Shown here: piece after piece, positions 18,416-28,057 of the stretch | Layout of the letters: each line of letters starts with the position of its first letter | Numbering within the stretch: the first letter of the stretch is position 1 | Made by a program: the position numbers and the translations under genes | Notes under the pieces: model-generated | What the model saw: the letters and a program-made list of their open reading frames with translations, nothing else | What the model was told of the DNA's origin: nothing | Databases searched by the model: none | Assembly: GCF_000721265.1 (NCBI RefSeq) | Contig: NZ_JOFZ01000012.1 | Location: forward strand, 124,001 to 188,000 | Length of the DNA: 64,000 nucleotides | Source: Streptomyces sp. NRRL F-5126 | Lineage (GTDB): Bacteria > Actinomycetota > Actinomycetes > Streptomycetales > Streptomycetaceae | Direction: 5' to 3'

Positions 18416-21363
18416 GCCGGCCTGCGCAGGGACACGAGGTCGGCCAGCTCCCGGTCGGTGAGCTCGGTCAGCGCCGCCTCGCCCGAGCCGAGTACCGCGT
18501 CGGCGAGCGCCCGCTTGGAGGCGAGCATCTCGGCGATCCTGTCCTCGACGGTGCCCTCCGCGATCAGCCGGTGCACCTGCACGGGCCTGGTCTGGCCGAT
18601 GCGGTAGGCGCGGTCGGTGGCCTGCTCCTCGACGGCCGGGTTCCACCACCGGTCGTAGTGCACGACATGGCCGGCCCGCGTGAGGTTGAGACCCGTGCCC
18701 GCCGCCTTGAGGGAGAGCACGAACACCGGCACCCCGCCCTCCTGGAAGCGGTCCACCATCCGCTCGCGCTCCGCCACGGGCGTGCCGCCGTGGAGCAGTT
18801 GCGCGGGGATGGCGCGGCTCGCGAGGTGCGCGGTCAGCAGCCGCGCCATGGACACGTACTGGGTGAAGACCAGCACGGAGCCGTCCTCGGCGAGGATCGT
18901 TTCGAGCAGTTCCTCGAGGAGGGCGAGCTTGCCCGACCTGCCGGTCAGCCGGGGCGGGCCGGCGCTGCCCGCCGCGGCCTCCTCCTTCAGGTACTGCGCG
19001 GGGTGGTTGCAGATCTGCTTGAGGGACGTGAGCAGCTTCATGACGAGGCCGCGCCGCGCGATGCCCTGCGATTCCTCGATGGCGCCCATCGTCTCGCGCA
19101 CCACCGCCTCGTACAGCGAGGCCTGCTCACGGGTGAGCGGCACGGGGTGGTCGCTCTCCGTCTTGGGCGGCAGTTCGGGCACGATGCCGGGGTCGGACTT
19201 CTTCCTGCGCAGCAGGAAGGGCCGCACGAGGCGGGCGAGCCGGTCGACGGCCTGCTGGTTGTCCGCGTCCTTGACGCCGGCCGCCTTCGCGTTCTCGACG
19301 TTCTCCACGATGCGTGCATGGCGCGCGCGGAACGTCTTCAGCGGACCGAGCAGCCCCGGTGTCGTCCAGTCGAGGAGCGCCCACAGCTCCGACAGGTTGT
19401 TCTCGACGGGCGTGCCGGTGAGGGCGACGCGCGCGCCCGCCGGGATCGTGCGCAACGCCTTCGCCGTCGCGGAGAAGGGGTTCTTCACGTGCTGTGCCTC
19501 GTCGGCCACGACCATCCCCCAGCGGTGCGCGGCCAGCCGCTCCGCGCTCGAACGCATCGTGCCGTACGTGGTGAGGACGAAGCCGCCGGCGGCCTCGTCG
19601 AGGCTGCGGCCCGCGCCGTGGAAGCGGTGCACCGGCACGCCGGGCGCGAACCGGGTGATCTCCCGCTGCCAGTTGCCGAGGAGGGAGGCGGGGCACACCA
19701 CCAGCGTGGGCGGCTCCTGCCCGCCGCCGGCGGCGGTGCGGCGTGCCCGGTGCAGGTGGAGCGCGATGAGCGTGATGGTCTTGCCGAGGCCCATGTCGTC
19801 GGCCAGGCAGCCGCCGAGCCCGAGGGACGTCATCAGATCGAGCCAGGCGAGGCCTCTGAGCTGGTAGTCACGGAGGGTGGCCGCGAGACCTGGCGGCTGC
19901 GGCAGCGCGCCCGGGCCCGCGGTGATGCGGTCGCGCAGGGCGGCGAGCGCGCCCTCGGGCACCGCTTCGACCGTCTCGCCGTCGACCTCGGCGGTGCCGG
20001 TGAGCGCGACGGCCAGCGCCTCAGACGGCTGGAGCAGGCCGAGCTCCCGCTTGCGCGCCTTGCGCACGAGCGCCGGATCGACGACGACCCACCGGTCGCG
20101 CAGCCGCACCACCGGCCGGTGCGCCTCGGCGAGCACGTCCATCTCGGCCTGCGTCAGCGCTTCGCCGTCGAGCGCGAGCTGCCAGTCGAACGACAGCAGT
20201 TCGGCGCTGTCGAAGAACACCGTGCCGTCCGTCGCGGATCCGGGCGCGGCACGCGCAGGCCGTACGACGGCGGCCGCGGTGAGCGTACGGGCCATTTCCT
20301 TGGGCCAGTGCAGCGCGACGCCTGCGGCTGCCAGCCGGCCGGCCGCGGGGCCCAGCAGGTCGTAGAGCTCCTCCTCGGCGAGGGTGAGCACGTCCGGCAC
20401 GTCCTGCTCGGTGAGGCGGCCGAGCGGCGGCCAGACGCGGGCGGCGCGGCGCAGCGCGAGCAGGGCATCGACGCGGGCGCGCGGCCCGAACGCCTCATCG
20501 CCCTCCCCCGCCCACAGCCGGGACGCGTCGAGCACGAGCGTCGGGTCGGCGAGGCTGTGGACCTGGACGAGTGCGGCGCCCGCGCGCCTGGCCCCTGCCG
20601 CCGTCGCGTCGTCCGGCTCGCGGTCGAACGCCTCGTACGCCGACAGGTCGAGCCTGAGCGAGATCCGCACGCCCGCGTCCATCCCCGCCGCGGCCTCCGC
20701 CGCCCACGCCCGCGCGCCGGGCAGCCGCTGCGGCTCTCGCGCGGCGAACGGCGCGCCCGCGGCGAACGCCGCTGCCGGCGTGCGCGGCAGCGTGTCGGCG
20801 ACCGCGTCGAGGAACGCACGCACGAGTGCTTCCTGATCCGGCACGCGCAGTTCGCCACCGGTCCCCGCGCCTGGCACCGGGCACGCGTGCGCCTCGGGGG
20901 GCATGGCGGCGGCGATGGCCCGAAGCTGCGCGATGTCCTCCGCGTCGAGCGGACCCGCACGCCACGCGTCCTGATCCGTCGCGGTCAGACCCGGCAGCAG
21001 CCTGCCACGGCCGACCAGGCGCAGCGCGTGCAGCGCGGCAGCTCCCCAGCATGCCGCCGCCGGGTGGGCGGCCCTGTCGCCCCTGGCCCGCACCAGCAGC
21101 GGGACCGCCTCGCCCACCGATGCCAGCACCGCGGGCACGGTGACCGCCTCCACCGCGTCTCCCGCCTCCCCCGCGGGCCGCACCACCGTCAGCTCGCCGG
21201 CGGCGGATTCGGGGAACGCGCCCTGCGGCAGCCCGCCCTCGGGCGCCCAGAACGCGACGCGGCCCTCGCGCGGCAGCTCCGCGGGCAGGAAGACGGCGGC
21301 GCACCGCGCGAGCCCCGCCCCGTACGCACCGACCACCACCGCACCTCCCCGCCGCACCCGCAC
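18412..21363 (-). CDS. SNF2-family DEAD/DEAH helicase, HelZ-like
   Basis: About 983 residues using GTG 21363; the frame continues to a TTG at 21405, but that codon lies inside the promoter motif. The N-terminal 450 residues form an SNF2-associated domain. The ATPase core has DDMGLGKTITLIALHLH (Walker A, about residue 540), VVADEAQHVKNPFS (DEAQ box), ALTGTPVENNLSELW, VFTQYVSMARLL, LSLKAAGTGLNLT and QATDRAYRIGQTRPVQVH (motif VI). Length and layout resemble mycobacterial HelZ (about 1,013 residues), which is DNA-damage inducible. It is the first gene of a two-gene operon with the SWIM protein. Confidence 0.92.
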   Translation of the reverse strand: MRVRRGGAVVVGAYGAGLARCAAVFLPAELPREGRVAFWAPEGGLPQGAFPESAAGELTVVRPAGEAGDAVEAVTVPAVLASVGEAVPLLVRARGDRAAHPAAACWGAAALHALRLVGRGRLLPGLTATDQDAWRAGPLDAEDIAQLRAIAAAMPPEAHACPVPGAGTGGELRVPDQEALVRAFLDAVADTLPRTPAAAFAAGAPFAAREPQRLPGARAWAAEAAAGMDAGVRISLRLDLSAYEAFDREPDDATAAGARRAGAALVQVHSLADPTLVLDASRLWAGEGDEAFGPRARVDALLALRRAARVWPPLGRLTEQDVPDVLTLAEEELYDLLGPAAGRLAAAGVALHWPKEMARTLTAAAVVRPARAAPGSATDGTVFFDSAELLSFDWQLALDGEALTQAEMDVLAEAHRPVVRLRDRWVVVDPALVRKARKRELGLLQPSEALAVALTGTAEVDGETVEAVPEGALAALRDRITAGPGALPQPPGLAATLRDYQLRGLAWLDLMTSLGLGGCLADDMGLGKTITLIALHLHRARRTAAGGGQEPPTLVVCPASLLGNWQREITRFAPGVPVHRFHGAGRSLDEAAGGFVLTTYGTMRSSAERLAAHRWGMVVADEAQHVKNPFSATAKALRTIPAGARVALTGTPVENNLSELWALLDWTTPGLLGPLKTFRARHARIVENVENAKAAGVKDADNQQAVDRLARLVRPFLLRRKKSDPGIVPELPPKTESDHPVPLTREQASLYEAVVRETMGAIEESQGIARRGLVMKLLTSLKQICNHPAQYLKEEAAAGSAGPPRLTGRSGKLALLEELLETILAEDGSVLVFTQYVSMARLLTAHLASRAIPAQLLHGGTPVAERERMVDRFQEGGVPVFVLSLKAAGTGLNLTRAGHVVHYDRWWNPAVEEQATDRAYRIGQTRPVQVHRLIAEGTVEDRIAEMLASKRALADAVLGSGEAALTELTDRELADLVSLRRPA

Positions 21364-21382
21364 GATCCATCCGACCTCTGCG

Positions 21383-21405
21383 AGTCTAGGCAGGGGGTCT
21401 GACAA
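21383..21405 (-). promoter_or_regulatory. RecA-NDp/PafBC-type promoter of the SNF2-SWIM operon
   Basis: TTGTCAGACC (21405-21396), 7 bp, then TAGACT (21388-21383). Spacing is the same as at uvrB and polA, the -10 fits TAGNNT, and three of the last bases of the -35-side motif differ from TTGTCAGTGG. Transcription would start near 21376, leaving a leader of about 13 nt with GAGG before GTG 21363. Confidence 0.68.
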
Positions 21406-21489
21406 CGCCTCCGGGAGCAGCGTCAGCCCAGGTCACAGGGCACGTGGCGGCAGAACGCCGGGCCGGGTGCGCTCGCGGACCCACGTCAC

Positions 21490-22542
21490 TCAGGCCGGGC
21501 GCTCCCCGTCGCCCGCGGCGGGCCCCGGCACCTCGGAGGGCTCCACGGAAGGCTCCGCGAGGTCCCGCTCCGGCAGCGGCGGCACGACGGCGGGCTCATC
21601 GGGACCGGCGGCCAGGGCCGCGGCCCCGCCGTCCCCGGTACCGGACCGACCGACCGCACCGTCCTGCGCCGCACCGTCCTGCGCCGCACCGTCCTCCGCC
21701 GAGCCGTCCTGCGCCGCCTCCGGCGATCCCGCCGTTTCCATGGCCACGTCCGACACCGCCTTGACCGCGTGCGCGGCCTGCGCGGGCGTCGCGCGTTCCA
21801 GGAAGCGCAGCAACTCCACCGGGAAGGGCAGCACCAGCGTCGAGTTCTTCTCCTCGGCCACCGCGACCACGGTCTGCAGCAGCCGCAGCTGGAGCGCCGC
21901 CGGCTCACCGGACATCGCGTGGGCCGCCTGGGCCAGTTTCTTCGAGGCCTGCAACTCGGCGTCCGCGTTGATGATCCGTGCGCGCCGCTCCCGGTCGGCC
22001 TCCGCCTGCCGCGCCATGGAGCGCTTCATGGTCTCGGGCAGCGACACGTCCTTGATCTCCACCCGGTCGATCTGCACGCCCCATCCCACGGACGGGCTGT
22101 CGATCATCAGTTCCAGGCCCTGGTTGAGCTTCTCCCGGTTGGACAGCAGGTCGTCGAGGTCACTCTTGCCGATGATGGACCGCAGCGATGTCTGCGCCAT
22201 CTGCAGGACCGCGAACTGGTAGTCCTCCACGCGCACCACGGCGTCGGCCGGAGCGACCACCTTGAAGTAGATGACGGCTTCGACGCGGACCGTCACGTTG
22301 TCGCGCGTGATGCCGTCCTGGCCTGGCACCGGCATCGTCACGATCTGCATGTTCACTTTGTGCAGCCGGTCCGCGAACGGCACGATCCAGGTGAATCCGG
22401 GACCGCGCACCTCGGGGAGCAGCCGCCCGAACCGGAAGACCACGCCGCGCTCGTACTGCTTGACGACCCGCGCGGCGGCCATCGCGTACACGCACGCCAC
22501 GCACACCACGGCGACCACTACCGTGACCACAACATCGACCAT
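21490..22542 (-). CDS. SPFH/band-7 (slipin-like) membrane protein
   Basis: 350 residues from ATG 22542. A single N-terminal membrane helix (residues 4-24) is followed by the band-7 domain: YERGVVFRFGRLLPEVRGPG, DGITRDNVTVRVEAVIYFKV, and DRVEIKDVSLPETMKRSMARQAEADRERRA, the slipin/stomatin signature (about 30-210). Such proteins oligomerise in the membrane and scaffold lipid domains or protease complexes. No NfeD partner is adjacent. The acidic C-terminal tail includes four 5-residue repeats. Terminus is Pro/Glu-rich and probably disordered. Confidence 0.92.
   Translation of the reverse strand: MVDVVVTVVVAVVCVACVYAMAAARVVKQYERGVVFRFGRLLPEVRGPGFTWIVPFADRLHKVNMQIVTMPVPGQDGITRDNVTVRVEAVIYFKVVAPADAVVRVEDYQFAVLQMAQTSLRSIIGKSDLDDLLSNREKLNQGLELMIDSPSVGWGVQIDRVEIKDVSLPETMKRSMARQAEADRERRARIINADAELQASKKLAQAAHAMSGEPAALQLRLLQTVVAVAEEKNSTLVLPFPVELLRFLERATPAQAAHAVKAVSDVAMETAGSPEAAQDGSAEDGAAQDGAAQDGAVGRSGTGDGGAAALAAGPDEPAVVPPLPERDLAEPSVEPSEVPGPAAGDGERPA
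21658..21717. repeat. 15-bp x 4 in-frame tandem repeat in the band-7 gene
   Basis: Four 15-bp units of ACCGTCCTGCGCCGC type, the third and fourth slightly diverged. They encode AQDGA/AEDGA pentapeptide repeats in the acidic tail, so the copy number can vary without changing frame. Confidence 0.9.
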
Positions 22543-22765
22543 GACGGCCCCCTGAGGACGGACCCGGTCCCCCTGTCCAAGGTAAGCCCGCGGCCGCGGC
22601 GGGTCGAGGGCCGCGGCGCGGGGTGGACAGGCCGTGCCAGGCGCCGCACGGCTCGCCCGGCCGGCCGTACACCGCGTGCCCGGCCGCCCGCGGTCGGGCA
22701 GGGTGGCATCACCCGCCACCGTACGGCGCACCGCGCACGGTCCACCGCAGAGATGAGGACGGTCC

Positions 22766-23107
22766 ATGTACGTGAATCAGCATCGGCGCGTCGCCACGGC
22801 TGCCTGCACGGCGCTCCTGACCGCCGGGCTCGCCGGCTGCTCCAGCCTCGGCAGGACGGCGGTCGGCCCTGTCGACCACCTCTCGACCGACGGCCAGGTC
22901 GTCGTGGTGAACAGTCCGCTCGTCAAGGGCTGCCACCGGTTCGGCCCGGCCGGGGCGAGCGCCGTCAAGAACGGCACCCTCGTCGATCTGATCGTCTACC
23001 ACTCGCCGAACTGCGGCGGCGGCCAGTCGGCGTACATCGCGACCGAGCTCAGCAACGACGTCACCGCCGGAACGCCGCCGTGGCGCAGCTACCGCTTCGT
23101 CCACTGA
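22766..23107 (+). CDS. Small secreted lipoprotein of unknown function
   Basis: 113 residues from ATG 22766. A short basic N-terminus, a hydrophobic stretch (ATAACTALLTAGLAG) and the lipobox LAGC place the lipidated Cys at about residue 25. The mature part is about 88 residues and has two further cysteines in VKGCHRFG and SPNCGGGQ that could form one disulfide. I do not recognise a family. It stands alone, divergent from the band-7 gene across 223 bp in which no other feature was recognised. Confidence 0.8.
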   Translation: MYVNQHRRVATAACTALLTAGLAGCSSLGRTAVGPVDHLSTDGQVVVVNSPLVKGCHRFGPAGASAVKNGTLVDLIVYHSPNCGGGQSAYIATELSNDVTAGTPPWRSYRFVH

Positions 23108-23129
23108 CCCCGCCGCCGGGGGCCGCGCG

Positions 23130-24083
23130 TCACAGCGCGAACCAGCCGTGGCCCGCGTGCCAGTGCCTGCCGGCCCGCAGGTGGTCGCCGATCGCACGCT
23201 CCAGCGTCGTGCGGCGCGGCAGCCGGTCGTGGTCGAGGCGCGGGTCCCCGAAGACGAAGCCGACCGGGTCGCGGTCCTCGGTCTCCGGCGCTTCACCGGG
23301 ACGTGCGGGAGCGAAGCGTGACTGGAACCGCATGATGTTCGAGCCGGGCGGGAGGTAGGCGGCGAGCTGCGGGTCGAGCAACCAGGAGTGACAGGTGGCG
23401 ACCGTGGCGCGTTCCTCGGGGAAGTGGCGGGCGAAGAACGCCTTCGCCCTGGCCAGCGACCTGTCGACCGCGCCGGGCGCGAGCGGGCCGAGGAAGTCCG
23501 GGATGTGCAGCGACAGGCACGAATCGCCCGCGGACGCGGCGACGCCGGCCGCGGAGACGGCGGCGGCCGTGCGCGCGCCGAGCCCGGCCCGCTCGAACTG
23601 GAGCCGCCCGAGCTGGTACAGCTCGCCCCTGAAATGCAGGGCGGGCCACCCGGGGTGGGCGAGCCCGCCGGTGCCGTGCCGCCTGCGGTGCACCGCCAGT
23701 TGCCGGCCGAGGTCGGCGAGCGTCCGCCTGCCGATGTCCTCGGGGACGCCCCGCTCGCGGTGGTATGCCCGTACGACCGGCAGCGCGGCGACGTACACGT
23801 AGACGGGAAGGTAGGGCTCGAGAGCGCCGATGTCCTCGGGCAGTGCGGGCAGATGTGGCCGCTCGCCCTCCGTGCGTCCCGAGCCGCCGGCACCCATCCC
23901 CGCGACGAGCACGGCGACCGCGTCGTCCGCCGTCGCGCGCAGGGCGCGGTCCGCTGCGATCCTGCGGCGCAGGGCGAGGATGCCGGCGATGTCCTCGTGC
24001 GGCACGGTCAGGTCGAGCAGCAGGTCGGCCAGGTCCTCGTCCGTCTCCGGCACGGCGGGTTCCGCGGTCGGTTTGCCGGTCAC
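23130..24083 (-). CDS. Acyltransferase-like protein (NAT_N/GNAT_C two-domain type)
   Basis: 317 residues from GTG 24083, chosen because GGAAGG lies 7 bp upstream; an ATG at 24128 lacks a usable site. The N-terminal half is helical (LADLLLDLTVPHEDIAGILALRRR), and the C-terminal half shows LHFRGELYQLGRLQFER, LSLHIPDFLGPL and CHSWLLDPQL, which I associate with actinobacterial two-domain acyltransferases annotated as NAT_N plus GNAT-like C-terminal domain. The substrate is unknown. It converges on the lipoprotein gene. Confidence 0.68.
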   Translation of the reverse strand: MTGKPTAEPAVPETDEDLADLLLDLTVPHEDIAGILALRRRIAADRALRATADDAVAVLVAGMGAGGSGRTEGERPHLPALPEDIGALEPYLPVYVYVAALPVVRAYHRERGVPEDIGRRTLADLGRQLAVHRRRHGTGGLAHPGWPALHFRGELYQLGRLQFERAGLGARTAAAVSAAGVAASAGDSCLSLHIPDFLGPLAPGAVDRSLARAKAFFARHFPEERATVATCHSWLLDPQLAAYLPPGSNIMRFQSRFAPARPGEAPETEDRDPVGFVFGDPRLDHDRLPRRTTLERAIGDHLRAGRHWHAGHGWFAL

Positions 24084-24172
24084 CGGCGTCCTTCCCTTCC
24101 GTCGCGTCCCTCTGTCGTACGCCGTCATACCCTTGAACGAGTGGGTGACGAGCGTTGGGAGGTGCGAGTGCC

Positions 24173-24472
24173 ATGCGTACCGGAAACGAGCCTGTCACCG
24201 CACGCAGTCCGCTGCGCCTGCGGTTGTGGCTGAGTGTATGGGGCCTGTTCTGGGCGGCGGCCGGAGCCGTCATCTTCGTATTCGCCGGCGTGGAGGTGTG
24301 GGCGGGGCTGTGCGCCGCGGTCGCCCTGATCGCGCTGGCGGACATCGCCCTGGTCGTCCACCGCATGCGGCAGGGCCCGCACTTCCAGCCCGGCCGCGAC
24401 ATCCCGCCGTACGAGCCGGTGCGCGGCACGCTCCGGCGCTATCCACGCGCCCAGCACCTGCACCGACCCTGA
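24173..24472 (+). CDS. Small two-helix membrane protein (DUF6343-like)
   Basis: 99 residues from ATG 24173 with GGGAGG about 10 bp upstream. GNEPVTARSPLRLRLWLS precedes two membrane helices (about residues 19-42 and 45-62), and the C-terminal 35 residues are basic and cytoplasmic. The EPVTARSPLRLR lead is what I recall for the DUF6343 family common in Streptomyces. No function is known. It is divergent from the acyltransferase gene and convergent with coaE. Confidence 0.72.
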   Translation: MRTGNEPVTARSPLRLRLWLSVWGLFWAAAGAVIFVFAGVEVWAGLCAAVALIALADIALVVHRMRQGPHFQPGRDIPPYEPVRGTLRRYPRAQHLHRP

Positions 24473-24493
24473 CAGGACCTGACAGGTCCTGTC
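24471..24493. terminator. Perfect hairpin between convergent small membrane gene and coaE
   Basis: GACAGGACCT-GAC-AGGTCCTGTC: 10-bp perfect stem, 3-nt loop, starting inside the stop codon of the upstream gene. It can terminate both the rightward gene and coaE transcripts. Confidence 0.8.
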
Positions 24494-24516
24494 AGCGATG
24501 CGGGCTGCCGGGCCGG

Positions 24517-25131
24517 TCAGGGCTTACGGGTGGCGACGGCGGCGCGCTCCTCCAGCTGCTTCCACACCGCGCGCACCTGCGGTTCGAGCGCCTCGCGCGG
24601 CCCGTCGTTGTCGATGATCACATCGGCGGCGGCGCGGCGCTGCTCGCGGGTCGCCTGGGCCGCCATCCGGCCGCGCGCGTCCGCCTCGGGCATGCCACGC
24701 AGCCGCACGAGCCGATCGAGCTGGGTCGCCGGTGACGCGTCCACGACGATCACGACGTCGAACTGGTCCATCATCGCGCCCTCGACCAGCAGCGGCACGT
24801 CCTGCACGACGATGGCGCTGTCTCCCGCCGCACGTTCGAGCTCCGCGGACCTGGCCCTGACCAGTGGATGCACGATCGCGTTCAACGCGCGGCGGCTCTC
24901 CTCGTCGGCGAAGACGAGCACGCCGAGGGCAGGCCGGTTCAGGGCTCCCTCGGGCGTCAGTACCTTCTCGCCGAATTCGGCGGCCACGGCCGCGAGGCCG
25001 GGCGTGCCCGGCTCGACGACCTCCCGGGCGATCAGGTCGGCGTCGACGATCACCGCTCCGTAGGAGGCGAGCAGCCGCGCTACCTCGCTCTTGCCCGCTC
25101 CGATACCGCCGGTGAGCCCCACTCTCAGCAT
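24517..25131 (-). CDS. coaE: Dephospho-CoA kinase
   Basis: 204 residues from ATG 25131. It catalyses the last step of coenzyme A synthesis, 3'-phosphorylation of dephospho-Co[21 protein letters not shown] gives the P-loop at residues 8-16. [20 protein letters not shown] is the substrate-binding segment (about 35-52), and [22 protein letters not shown] the Walker B region with its lid downstream ([20 protein letters not shown]). The length is typical of the single-domain form. It lies downstream of rpsA and the PAC2 gene on the same strand, as in other actinomycetes. Confidence 0.97.
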   Translation of the reverse strand: MLRVGLTGGIGAGKSEVARLLASYGAVIVDADLIAREVVEPGTPGLAAVAAEFGEKVLTPEGALNRPALGVLVFADEESRRALNAIVHPLVRARSAELERAAGDSAIVVQDVPLLVEGAMMDQFDVVIVVDASPATQLDRLVRLRGMPEADARGRMAAQATREQRRAAADVIIDNDGPREALEPQVRAVWKQLEERAAVATRKP

Positions 25132-25182
25132 GGGGCTCACCCTACTCACGGGTCACCGGGACGGCGCCGGCACCACGGCTCC

Positions 25183-26127
25183 TCAGGCGCCGCCCTCCCC
25201 TTCGCGCTCGGCGAGGAACCTCTCGAACTCCAGGCCGATCTCGTCGGCCGTCGGCAACTCGGCGGGCTCGGCCACCAGGTTGCCCCGGGTCTCCGCGCCG
25301 AGCACCGCGTCGTACTGGTGCTCAAGGCCCTGGACCATCGCGACGAGGTCGTCGTCGCCCTCGCCGAGCTGGCGCTCGATCTCCGTCTGAGTGCGCCGGG
25401 CCTCGGTGCGCAGGGCGTGCGCGACGGCCGGCAGTACCAGACCCGTCGCCGCGGTGATCGTCTCCAGGACGGTCAGGGCCGCGTCCGGGTACGACGACCT
25501 GGCGACGTAGTGCGGCACGTGCGCGGCGACACCCAGCACGTCGTGGCCCTTCTCCATCAGCCGCAGCTCCACCAGCGACTCGGCGCTGCCGGGAATCTGG
25601 GCCTCGTCGAACGGGCTCGGGTGGCCCGGCGTGAGGTCCGTGCGGTTGCCGTGCGGCGTGACGCCGACAGGGCGCGTGTGCGGGACGCCCATCGGGATGC
25701 CGTGGAAGTTCACCACGAGGCGGACGCCGAGGCGTTCCACGATCTGGTCGACGGCCGCGGCGAAGCGCTCCCACTCCACGTCGGGCTCGGGCCCGGACAG
25801 GAGCAGGAACGGCGCGCCCGTGGCGTCCTGCACGAGGCGGACGTCGAGGGTCGGCGTCTCGTAGTCGGTGAAGCGGTCGCGCTTGAACGTCAGCAGCGGC
25901 CGCCTGGCCCGGTAGTCCACCAGCCTGTCGTGGTCGAAGCGCGCGACAACCTGGTGCGGCAGGGCTTCCAGCAGGTTCTCGACGATCTGGTCGCCGGTCT
26001 CGCCCGCGTCGATGTATCCGTCGAAGTGGTAGAGCATGACGAGGCCCGCGGTCTCCTGCGCCAGCGCCATGTCGACGGCGCCGAGGCCCTTCGGGTCCCA
26101 CTCGTACAAATCCTGCGGATCAAGCAC
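25183..26127 (-). CDS. PAC2-family protein (proteasome-assembly chaperone-like)
   Basis: 314 residues from GTG 26127 with AAGGAGG about 10 bp upstream; upstream in-frame codons to 26184 are not conserved-looking. PAC2 hallmarks are [53 protein letters not shown] and the mid-protein [17 protein letters not shown] helical C-terminus ([23 protein letters not shown]) follows. PAC2 proteins are related to proteasome assembly chaperones; the bacterial role is unproven. It lies between rpsA and coaE but is separated from rpsA by a strong hairpin. Confidence 0.88.
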   Translation of the reverse strand: MLDPQDLYEWDPKGLGAVDMALAQETAGLVMLYHFDGYIDAGETGDQIVENLLEALPHQVVARFDHDRLVDYRARRPLLTFKRDRFTDYETPTLDVRLVQDATGAPFLLLSGPEPDVEWERFAAAVDQIVERLGVRLVVNFHGIPMGVPHTRPVGVTPHGNRTDLTPGHPSPFDEAQIPGSAESLVELRLMEKGHDVLGVAAHVPHYVARSSYPDAALTVLETITAATGLVLPAVAHALRTEARRTQTEIERQLGEGDDDLVAMVQGLEHQYDAVLGAETRGNLVAEPAELPTADEIGLEFERFLAEREGEGGA

Positions 26128-26244
26128 TGTTACCGCTCCTCCTTGTGCTGTCCCAGGCGTCAACGTCCCGGCGGGCGTGGGCATTCCCCCGGCGTGCGTG
26201 CCCGGGCCGCCGCCGGTACCCTCGCGGGCCGCTCCCAGGCGCGC

Positions 26245-26278
26245 GGAAGGCCCGCTCCCCGGGGGGAGCGGGCCTTCC
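26245..26278 (-). terminator. rpsA terminator
   Basis: GGAAGGCCCGCTCCCC pairs perfectly over 16 bp with GGGGAGCGGGCCTTCC, leaving a minimal GG loop. It lies 47 bp beyond the rpsA stop and is the strongest hairpin seen in this part of the window. Confidence 0.88.
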
Positions 26279-26324
26279 GTTCGTCGCTACGGTGCGGGCA
26301 CGGCCGTGCCCGCCGCGGTCCGCG

Positions 26325-27836
26325 TCAGCTCTGGCCGCCGGCCAGCTTCTCGCGCAGCGCCGCCAGCGCCTCGTCCGACGCGAGGGCGCCGGAGTTGTCG
26401 CCGGACTCCGAGGAGTACGAGCCGCCGGACGACGCCGGGGCGTTGCCGCCACCACCGCCCGCCGGAGCCGCCGCACCCTCGGCCGCCGCGGCCTCGTCCG
26501 CCTCGCGGGACTTGATGACCTGGGCCTGGTGCTGCTCGAAGCGCGCCTGCGCCTCGGCGTACTGCGTCTCCCACGCCTCGCGCTGGGTCTCGTAGCCCTC
26601 GAGCCAGTCGTTGGTCTCGGGGTCGAAGCCCTCGGGGTAGATGTAGTTGCCCTGGTCGTCGTAGGAGGCGGCCATGCCGTAGAGCGTCGGGTCGAACTCG
26701 ACCGCGGCCGGGTCGCCACCGAACGCCTCGTTGGCCTGCTTCAGCGAGAGGCTGATGCGGCGGCGCTCCAGGTCGATGTCGATGACCTTGACGAAGATCT
26801 CGTCGTTGACCTGGACGACCTGCTCCGGGATCTCCACGTGGCGCTCGGCCAGCTCGGAGATGTGGACCAGGCCCTCGATGCCCTCGTCCACGCGGACGAA
26901 CGCGCCGAACGGGACCAGCTTGGTGACCTTGCCCGGGACGACCTGGCCGATCTGGTGCGTCCTGGCGAACTGCTGCCACGGGTCTTCCTGCGTCGCCTTC
27001 AGCGACAGGGAGACGCGCTCGCGGTCCATGTCGACGTCCAGGACCTCGACCGTGACCTCCTGGCCGACCTCGACGACCTCGGACGGGTGGTCGATGTGCT
27101 TCCAGGACAGCTCGGAGACGTGCACCAGGCCGTCGACGCCGCCGAGGTCCACGAACGCACCGAAGTTGACGATCGAGGAGACGACGCCGGAGCGGACCTG
27201 GCCCTTCTGCAGGGTCGTGAGGAAGGTCTGGCGGACCTCGCTCTGCGTCTGCTCCAGCCAGGCACGGCGGGACAGGACCACGTTGTTGCGGTTCTTGTCC
27301 AGCTCGATGATCTTGGCCTCGAGCTCCTTGCCCACGTAGGGCTGGAGGTCGCGCACGCGGCGCATCTCGACCAGGGAGGCCGGCAGGAAGCCACGGAGGC
27401 CGATGTCGAGGATGAGACCACCCTTGACGACCTCGATGACCGTACCGGTGACGATGCCGTCCTCTTCCTTGATCTTCTCGATCGTGCCCCAGGCGCGCTC
27501 GTACTGCGCACGCTTCTTGGACAGGATGAGACGGCCTTCCTTGTCCTCCTTCTGGAGAACCAGGGCCTCGATCTCATCGCCCACGGCGACGACCTCGTTG
27601 GGGTCGACGTCGTGCTTGATCGAAAGCTCGCGGGAGGGGATGACACCCTCGGTCTTGTAACCGATGTCGAGCAGGACCTCGTCCCGGTCGACCTTCACGA
27701 TGACGCCGTCGACGATGTCGCCGTCGTTGAAGTACTTGATCGTCTCGTCGATCGCGGCGAGGAAGGCGTCCTCGTTACCGATGTCGTTGACCGCAACCTG
27801 CGGGGTGGTGGCGGTGGTCTCGGTGCTGCTCGTCAT
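26325..27836 (-). CDS. rpsA: 30S ribosomal protein S1
   Basis: 503 residues from ATG 27836. Four S1 RNA-binding domains are visible, starting at about residues 40, 120, 205 and 290, shown by GDIVDGVIVKVDRDEVLLDIGYKTEG, GTVIEVVKGGLILDIG, GVVSSIVNFGAFVDLGG and GKVTKLVPFGAFVRVDEGIEG. This is the four-domain actinobacterial form rather than the six-domain E. coli form. The C-terminal 130 residues are Ala/Gly/Glu-rich and disordered. S1 binds mRNA on the 30S subunit and helps initiation. It is divergent from a methyltransferase gene. Confidence 0.97.
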   Translation of the reverse strand: MTSSTETTATTPQVAVNDIGNEDAFLAAIDETIKYFNDGDIVDGVIVKVDRDEVLLDIGYKTEGVIPSRELSIKHDVDPNEVVAVGDEIEALVLQKEDKEGRLILSKKRAQYERAWGTIEKIKEEDGIVTGTVIEVVKGGLILDIGLRGFLPASLVEMRRVRDLQPYVGKELEAKIIELDKNRNNVVLSRRAWLEQTQSEVRQTFLTTLQKGQVRSGVVSSIVNFGAFVDLGGVDGLVHVSELSWKHIDHPSEVVEVGQEVTVEVLDVDMDRERVSLSLKATQEDPWQQFARTHQIGQVVPGKVTKLVPFGAFVRVDEGIEGLVHISELAERHVEIPEQVVQVNDEIFVKVIDIDLERRRISLSLKQANEAFGGDPAAVEFDPTLYGMAASYDDQGNYIYPEGFDPETNDWLEGYETQREAWETQYAEAQARFEQHQAQVIKSREADEAAAAEGAAAPAGGGGGNAPASSGGSYSSESGDNSGALASDEALAALREKLAGGQS

Positions 27837-28057
27837 GTGGGAAAGGGCTCCGGTACGGACATTGGATCGTAGGTACTGCTACGCCGAGAGCCCGATATCG
27901 CGTCTGCGGGGGCCGGACAGGCCGGTCGGCGCCGACCCGGTAACCGGGGTGGGCGCCTCGACGGACCGAGGGGACTCACGACAGATGCGAGCGCGGCTGC
28001 TACGTCTGAGGCGCGCAAGCCCGCAGCGCAACCTTTAGCATACGGGGGTGGCCAGGC

